A stretch of DNA of 37,614 nt from an uncultured Corynebacterium sp. (lineage in GTDB: Bacteria > Actinomycetota > Actinomycetes > Mycobacteriales > Mycobacteriaceae): NCBI GenBank assembly GCA_943914355.1, contig CALUBS010000022.1, positions 1 to 37,614 of the forward strand, written 5' to 3'. A program made the position numbers and the translations under genes. The notes beneath the pieces were generated by a model. It searched no databases and was not told the origin of the DNA. It worked only from the letters and a program-made list of their open reading frames with translations. Numbering within the stretch: position 1 is the stretch's first letter; each line of letters begins with the position of its first letter. Below are positions 33,776 through 37,614 of this stretch, one piece after another.

Positions 33776-34567
33776 ATGAGTAGTAAACGGATTAAAAAAG
33801 AGTGGTTATCAGAAAACAGGTTGGAGCCCTACCTAACAAAAACTGGTGGATCCACAGATAAGGCTTTTGAGCTTTACGAACTCGATCGCCACCTTAGTGC
33901 TTCCCTTTTTCACGAGATAGCCTTCATCGAAGTAGCATTACGTAACTCAGTTTCTGGATATCTCAGCACCGAATACGGAGATGATTGGTATTGCAAGCTC
34001 GAGATGGGGTTCGATAAACGGGTTCGAGACAATATCACAGAAGCATGGAATAGCCTGCCAAAAGACTTCACCAAGAATACCGAACGAAGCAGAAGGCTGG
34101 GAGGAAGGGTCATTGCTGCTTCCATGTTTAGAACTTGGACAAATATCCTCGATAAAGGAGGCTCCACGGGCTTACCAGTCCCTTTTAACAATGCTGATCA
34201 CGACAGAATTTGGTCCCGGCAAGCTTTAATTTCTGTCTTCCCAGGTGCGAATTCAGTAGCTCGGAAGAAAGATCCAGAATATTCCACTCACGGTCTGACC
34301 CGTAAGTGGGTTCATTCCAAAATCCTCGAGATAAAGAAAATTAGAAATAGGGTTGCGCATCACGAGTCTGTAGTCCTTCGCGGCATCCCTGTCACGGGCA
34401 CAGATACTCGATTACGGCCTAGAGAATGCCACGAGGCCTGCCACGATGTAGCAGCGATGTTGGACCGTGATTTAGCCTCTTACCTCACGGAAAACCTGCC
34501 CACAACAGCAATTCTCACCGAGTTGGACACCTTCTACGCAGGTCTAAATAATTCAAACAAATCATAA
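33776..34567 (+). CDS. Abi family protein (Abi_2/AbiD-F type, HEPN)
   Basis: A 263-residue protein. The N-terminus (LSENRLEPYLTKTGGSTDKAFELYELDRHLSAS) and the following helix FHEIAFIEVALRNSVSGYL match the Abi_2 family of phage-abortive-infection proteins. Near the C-terminus RNRVAHHE holds an Rx4H pair (Arg190, His195), the catalytic motif of HEPN ribonucleases. Such proteins are thought to cleave RNA and stop cell growth on infection. Codon use is much more AT-rich than in neighbouring genes, and the gene stands alone between hairpins, suggesting transfer. The ATG at 33776 was chosen; a TTG at 33767 is an alternative. No antitoxin gene is adjacent. Confidence 0.82.
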   Translation: MSSKRIKKEWLSENRLEPYLTKTGGSTDKAFELYELDRHLSASLFHEIAFIEVALRNSVSGYLSTEYGDDWYCKLEMGFDKRVRDNITEAWNSLPKDFTKNTERSRRLGGRVIAASMFRTWTNILDKGGSTGLPVPFNNADHDRIWSRQALISVFPGANSVARKKDPEYSTHGLTRKWVHSKILEIKKIRNRVAHHESVVLRGIPVTGTDTRLRPRECHEACHDVAAMLDRDLASYLTENLPTTAILTELDTFYAGLNNSNKS

Positions 34568-34633
34568 ATGACCCACCTTCCCCAGGCCGCTAAAGCCTAA
34601 GTACCAACCCAACGGCAGGGAAAGCAGGTCATT
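34567..34633. repeat. Imperfect hairpin at the 3' side of the Abi gene
   Basis: aatgacc (34567-34573) pairs with ggtcatt (34627-34633); inside, ttccc (34578-34582) pairs with gggaa (34618-34622), and aggc/gcct (34584-34598 region) makes a smaller stem. It lies between converging genes and may serve as a two-way terminator, although no T-run is present. Confidence 0.4.
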
Positions 34634-34670
34634 GTGTGCCGAGCCTATTGAACCCGAGACACGCTATCTT

Positions 34671-35819
34671 CTACACGTGGCGACCCAGCCAGTCCACCAC
34701 CTTGTCGAGAGCTTGGTCAGCGGCTGGCTCGTTGAAGACCTCGTGCTTCTGGCCCTCCCAGTTGACGTATTCCACGTCATCAGAGGTAATGGAGTTGTAC
34801 CAGTCCTGGGAGAAGTACGGCGGAACGATGCCGTCCTTGGTCCCGTGCATGATAAGCGTCGGCGCGCTAAACAGGTCCGCGTTCACAGCATCGTAGGTAG
34901 CAATAGCACCCAGCTGGAGCGCGGTACCGGCGCTGGTCTTTTGCGCGATGAGCGGGCTCGTTGCGTACTCATCCTTCACGGCCTGGCTGGTGGAAATGCC
35001 CTCCGTGAATGGGTTGGACAGCATGATCTTCTTGGTGAACTCCGGCGACTGCGCACCAATGTAGGTGCGGTGCGGGATCAGGTTCTGCGCATAGTTAGCG
35101 TTGAAGCTGGTGATATCCGCCAACGGCAGGCGCTCGAACAGGGTGGGGTCGAGCTGCTTTTGCACCTCAGAGATCTCGTCCGGCGTGATGGTCTCGCCCG
35201 TTGCCTTCTTACCAGACAGGTTCAACGGTGCACCACCGCCATTGGTGATGATGCCGTCCACCTTGCCAGGCTCACGAATGCCGTATGCCTGGACGGTCAG
35301 CGCGCCCATGGAGTGGCCCAGAAGGAAGGTCTTTACATCGGGGTGCTCCCCCTTGGCCATGTCGACGACGCGGTCGAAGTCATTGAGGATGTACTGGAAG
35401 TTATCGATGTGTCCCAGCGGCGTGCTGCCGGAGGCAGACTTGCCGTGTCCCCGGTGGTCCAGGCGGTAGACGTTGTAGCCAGCGTCCAACAGGCGCTTGG
35501 CCACGTAGTCATAGCGGCCAGAGTGCTCAGAAACGCCGTGTGCCAACACAACGTTGCCGCGTGGGTTTTCTACCAGCTGCTTGCGGTAGTAAATCTTCAC
35601 GCCTTCGCCGTCGTGGCTATCGAAGTAGCCGTCTTCGTCGGCGATCTGCTTATCAGAAACGGTGGAGCGACCGAGCACGTCGGTCTTATCTGCCGTTGCT
35701 TCTGCTACTGGCTGGCCGCCTTCTGCAAAGGCGGTAGCGGTGAGCGTTCCCGATACTGCGATGGGCGCCATGGATACAGCGGTTGCGGTAGCCAGAACGC
35801 ACAGTTTCTTCCTCATCAT
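34671..35819 (-). CDS. Secreted alpha/beta-hydrolase, monoacylglycerol-lipase-like
   Basis: A 382-residue protein with a Sec signal peptide (basic start MMRKK, hydrophobic core, AFA cleavage motif ending at Ala32). The hydrolase domain has the oxyanion segment LAHGVSEHSGRY, the nucleophile elbow GHSMG with Ser170, and probable partners Asp329 (HGTKDG) and His359 (GQKHEVF). This is the Hydrolase_4/lysophospholipase group that includes monoacylglycerol lipases. Export suggests release of fatty acids from host or environmental lipids, useful to lipid-requiring corynebacteria. AGGAG lies 7 nt before the ATG. The gene is preceded by a good promoter and seems monocistronic. A proline iminopeptidase-like activity is less likely. 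Confidence 0.88.
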   Translation of the reverse strand: MMRKKLCVLATATAVSMAPIAVSGTLTATAFAEGGQPVAEATADKTDVLGRSTVSDKQIADEDGYFDSHDGEGVKIYYRKQLVENPRGNVVLAHGVSEHSGRYDYVAKRLLDAGYNVYRLDHRGHGKSASGSTPLGHIDNFQYILNDFDRVVDMAKGEHPDVKTFLLGHSMGALTVQAYGIREPGKVDGIITNGGGAPLNLSGKKATGETITPDEISEVQKQLDPTLFERLPLADITSFNANYAQNLIPHRTYIGAQSPEFTKKIMLSNPFTEGISTSQAVKDEYATSPLIAQKTSAGTALQLGAIATYDAVNADLFSAPTLIMHGTKDGIVPPYFSQDWYNSITSDDVEYVNWEGQKHEVFNEPAADQALDKVVDWLGRHV

Positions 35820-35882
35820 GTACGTACTCCTTTTAGTGGTTTGCATCACGCATATTGACAGGATGACTTTTAGGTCACTTTG

Positions 35883-35911
35883 ATAATAGTTTCCTGGGGG
35901 ACGTAATTCAA
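35883..35911 (-). promoter_or_regulatory. Sigma-A-type promoter of the secreted lipase gene
   Basis: Read on the minus strand, TTGAAT (35911-35906) and TATTAT (35888-35883) are separated by 17 bp, a near-consensus housekeeping promoter. The transcript leader would be about 57 nt and contains the AGGAG ribosome site. Confidence 0.7.
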
Positions 35912-35994
35912 ATATTTTTTATTTATGGCTGTCCGCTTTTTAAGAAATAGCTGTGAGAATTATCAGGCACCCTCACGCTGCCGCCATAAAGAAG

Positions 35995-36060
35995 GCTGAG
36001 CCTCCTCAGCGGCCTTAGACATAGCAAAGCGGGAAGACCGATCTCTTCGATCTTCCCGCT
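35995..36060 (-). terminator. Two hairpins after ppk2
   Basis: On the minus strand, downstream of ppk2, agcgggaaga pairs with tcttcccgct (36028-36037 with 36051-36060, 10 bp) and is followed by TTTGCT. Some 20 nt further, GCTGAG pairs with CTCAGC (35995-36010) and is followed by CTTCTTTATG. Together they should end ppk2 transcription before the lipase promoter. Apart from these and that promoter, I see nothing else in the gap 35820-36084. Confidence 0.6.
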
Positions 36061-36084
36061 CAACGGCGCTAGGGATTAACGCTA

Positions 36085-36984
36085 CTAATCACCAATCTGG
36101 TCACGGCCGCGCTTGACGATGTTCCCGTCAGGCTCACCCACCACGTCATAATCTTTATTGGTGTATTCAAACTTGGACAAGACATACCGCATCGCATTGA
36201 CGCGGGCGCGCTTCTTGTCATTGGATTTGATGGTGATCCACGGCGATTCCTCAGTATCCGTATAACGGAACTGCTCTTCCTTCGCGCGCGTGTAATCATC
36301 CCACTTATCCAGAGAAGCCAGGTCCATCGGTGAAAGCTTCCACTGACGCACCGGGTCAATCTGGCGGATAGCAAAGCGCGTGCGCTGTTCCTTCCGAGTA
36401 ACGGAGAACCACAGCTTGGTCAGAGAAATACCCGATCCCAGGATCATGTTTTCTAGCATGGGCACCTCGCGCAGGAACTCCGCGTGCTGGGACTCGGTAC
36501 AAAAGCCCATCACTCGTTCAACGCCGGAGCGATTGTACCACGAGCGGTCAAAGAAGACGATTTCGCCTGCAGCCGGGAAATGCTCGATATAGCGCTGGAA
36601 ATACCAAGACGTGGACTCACGTGGGGATGGCTTTTCCAATGCAACGGTTCGCGCACCACGCGGATTCAAGTGCTCGTTGAAACGCTTGATGGTTCCACCC
36701 TTACCGGCAGCATCGCGGCCCTCAAATAAAATGATGTGACGCTGGCCAGTTTCCTTGGTCCAGTTCTGCCACTTCAATAGCTCAATTTGCAGTGCACGCT
36801 TAATGGACTCGTATTCATTGCGAGTCATACGCTCTTCATAAGGGTAATTCTCGCGCCACGTCTGCACCGGAGAGCCATCCGGCATGATCAACGACGGATC
36901 ATCCTCATCCGCTCCATCAACGACGAAGCCGTCGGTTTTTGCAAGGTCAATCTCAGGAAGGTCGTCGTCTTTAATATCAGCCAT
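36085..36984 (-). CDS. ppk2: Polyphosphate kinase 2 (PPK2)
   Basis: A 299-residue P-loop kinase that moves phosphate between polyphosphate and nucleoside diphosphates. Walker A is GRDAAGKGGT (89-98). The Walker B and lid region FFDRSWYNRSGVERVMGFC starts at about 144, and TVALEKPSPRESTSWYFQRY lies between them, as in one-domain PPK2 proteins. The N-terminal 50 residues are acidic and variable. The ATG at 36984 was chosen because a TACACT -10 box (minus strand, 36996-36991) lies 6 nt upstream, fitting a leaderless start; an upstream in-frame ATG at 37044 would overlap that promoter. It is monocistronic. Confidence 0.93.
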   Translation of the reverse strand: MADIKDDDLPEIDLAKTDGFVVDGADEDDPSLIMPDGSPVQTWRENYPYEERMTRNEYESIKRALQIELLKWQNWTKETGQRHIILFEGRDAAGKGGTIKRFNEHLNPRGARTVALEKPSPRESTSWYFQRYIEHFPAAGEIVFFDRSWYNRSGVERVMGFCTESQHAEFLREVPMLENMILGSGISLTKLWFSVTRKEQRTRFAIRQIDPVRQWKLSPMDLASLDKWDDYTRAKEEQFRYTDTEESPWITIKSNDKKRARVNAMRYVLSKFEYTNKDYDVVGEPDGNIVKRGRDQIGD

Positions 36985-37113
36985 GCACTTAGTGTAACCC
37001 GAATGTAGACTTTCAGCGCGGCAACTTTTCCCAGCTATAGCCACTAAATAAAGAAAAAGAAGTGTGAGATAATTTGGCTATTGTTCTTAGACGTTTGCCT
37101 TGATCCTCGTGCC

Positions 37114-37265
37114 TGCCCTCGGAAAGTGGACACACTGAGGGTTAGCTGTGCTGCCTTCGTCAGTGTAGCTGAAGTCTCGGCTTCAAGGACACTAGGAGCC
37201 ACAGGATTGCACCAGGAGTGCCGCCGGCACGTGTTATAGCGCATGCTCCACCGGAAGACTTCCTG
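37114..37265 (-). mobile_element. IS3-family transposase OrfB, C-terminal remnant with terminal repeat
   Basis: On the minus strand, 37265-37149 encodes FRWSMRYNTCRRHSW followed by SVLEAETSATLTKAA. This resembles the C-terminus of IS3-family OrfB (the integrase-core end with YN.RRRHSW). Downstream, tgtccactttccgagggca (37132-37114) looks like an IS3-type terminal inverted repeat. The rest of the transposase is missing, so this is a dead fragment. The stretch between it and the ppk2 promoter (36997-37113) shows nothing else. Confidence 0.55.
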
Positions 37266-37315
37266 GCTTAAGTGTCCAGATTTGCTCGGTTTGAGTAGAT
37301 GGGAAAATCTGGAAT

Positions 37316-37515
37316 ATGCCAAGATGCGAAGGATCGTGTGGTCCGTCTCGTGGAAGACTGTATCGAGGCGGAAACATGTTAATGTACCCCGCGAGTCAGA
37401 CTGTAGCCCACCGAGAAATCGAAAGCTTAATGGCACACAGCCCCGGCAAGGGAGTCAAGCAGACCCGCCGTGCAGGAAACACCCCAGAACCAGTTCCTAA
37501 AATGAGGTTACCCTC
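37316..37515 (+). pseudogene. Degenerate IS3-family OrfA fragment
   Basis: Pieces of an IS3 OrfA (helix-turn-helix) protein can be read in changing frames: AKDRVVRLVEDCIEAE at about 37329-37376, then SQTVAHREIESLMAHSPGKG with KQTRRAGNTPEPVP at about 37390-37497. Intact relatives read roughly KDRVVRLVED...ACQ-VAPKLGVSWHTARQW...RR-G. Frame changes and substitutions show decay. A tgtcca at 37273-37278 may mark its old end. Confidence 0.5.
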
Positions 37516-37521
37516 GTTTGG

Positions 37522-37614
37522 TGGACACCCGATTAGTGCGGATTTTGTGTCCGTAAGAGAGGATGTTCATTGTGGGTCAACAACGCCAGAAATACACACC
37601 TGAGTATCGACGTG
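37522..37614 (+). mobile_element. Left end of another IS3-like element, running off the window
   Basis: After a probable terminal repeat starting at tggacaccc (37522-37530) a new frame opens: ATG at 37564 or GTG at 37573 gives VGQQRQKYTPEYRR, which looks like the start of an IS3-family OrfA. GGACAC (37523-37528) and GTGTCC (37547-37552) are inverted around the leader. The element is truncated by the window edge, so completeness cannot be judged. Confidence 0.5.

Noticed and set aside
34632..35858. A 408-codon open frame antisense to the secreted lipase
   Set aside because: The lipase strand has a signal peptide, catalytic triad, ribosome site and promoter; the antisense frame has none.
37044..37436. 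A 130-residue protein on the minus strand across the IS region
   Set aside because: Only its middle part resembles IS3 OrfB; the rest runs through IS ends and non-coding sequence, so it is not a functional gene.

Overview
The window looks like a chromosomal segment of a Corynebacterium: high GC, mycobacterial-type gene order, and many genes whose -10 box sits only 6-8 nt before the start codon (leaderless). Species cannot be fixed from sequence alone. No rRNA, tRNA or CRISPR array was seen.

Layout. (1) 1-1766: carotenoid genes, the tail of crtB followed by crtI. (2) 1767-3722: a repeat-rich gap, then lysS on the minus strand. (3) 3913-11840: a plus-strand block with a Tat-exported PhoX phosphatase; a CstA-type transporter with a one-base frameshift; an 85-residue protein ending in Cys-Cys; an ArsA/Get3-like ATPase; and two tandem C1-type aminopeptidases (pepC). 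The CstA, Cys-Cys and ATPase genes overlap and probably work together in uptake of small carbon compounds or peptides. (4) 12011-23570: a tightly packed minus-strand operon, dacB-tilS-hpt-ftsH-folE-folP-folB-folK-DUF3180-DUF6779-Rossmann/DUF2520-panC-GNAT. It covers cell wall, tRNA modification, purine salvage, membrane proteolysis, folate synthesis and a divergent PanC. The order matches the conserved mycobacterial ppa/dacB...ftsH-fol-panC...lysS region, with block (3) lying between panC-GNAT and lysS. (5) 23653-24126: ppa, divergent from dacB.

(6) 24127-28833: accessory genes. These are a hairpin-forming repeat, a lone DUF559-like nuclease, an ABC exporter (ATPase plus a twice-frameshifted FtsX-type permease) and a divergent two-component system whose small kinase has no sensor domain. 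(7) 28858-33576: a rhodanese, a MarR regulator, and a 1307-residue Pls/PosA-type non-ribosomal peptide synthetase (adenylation, carrier, then membrane segments with three left-handed-helix-like domains). It is probably a maker of a small amino-acid homopolymer or isopeptide. (8) 33592-34633: a hairpin-flanked, AT-richer Abi/HEPN gene that looks horizontally acquired. (9) 34671-36984: a secreted monoacylglycerol-lipase-like hydrolase and a PPK2 polyphosphate kinase. (10) 37112-37614: fragments of IS3-family elements and the start of another one running off the edge.

Four reading frames are broken or displaced by one missing base, each time in a homopolymer (7120-7123, 25414-25418, 25769-25772, 27471-27477). 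This points to sequencing error or homopolymer slippage, so those genes should not be called dead without read-level evidence.
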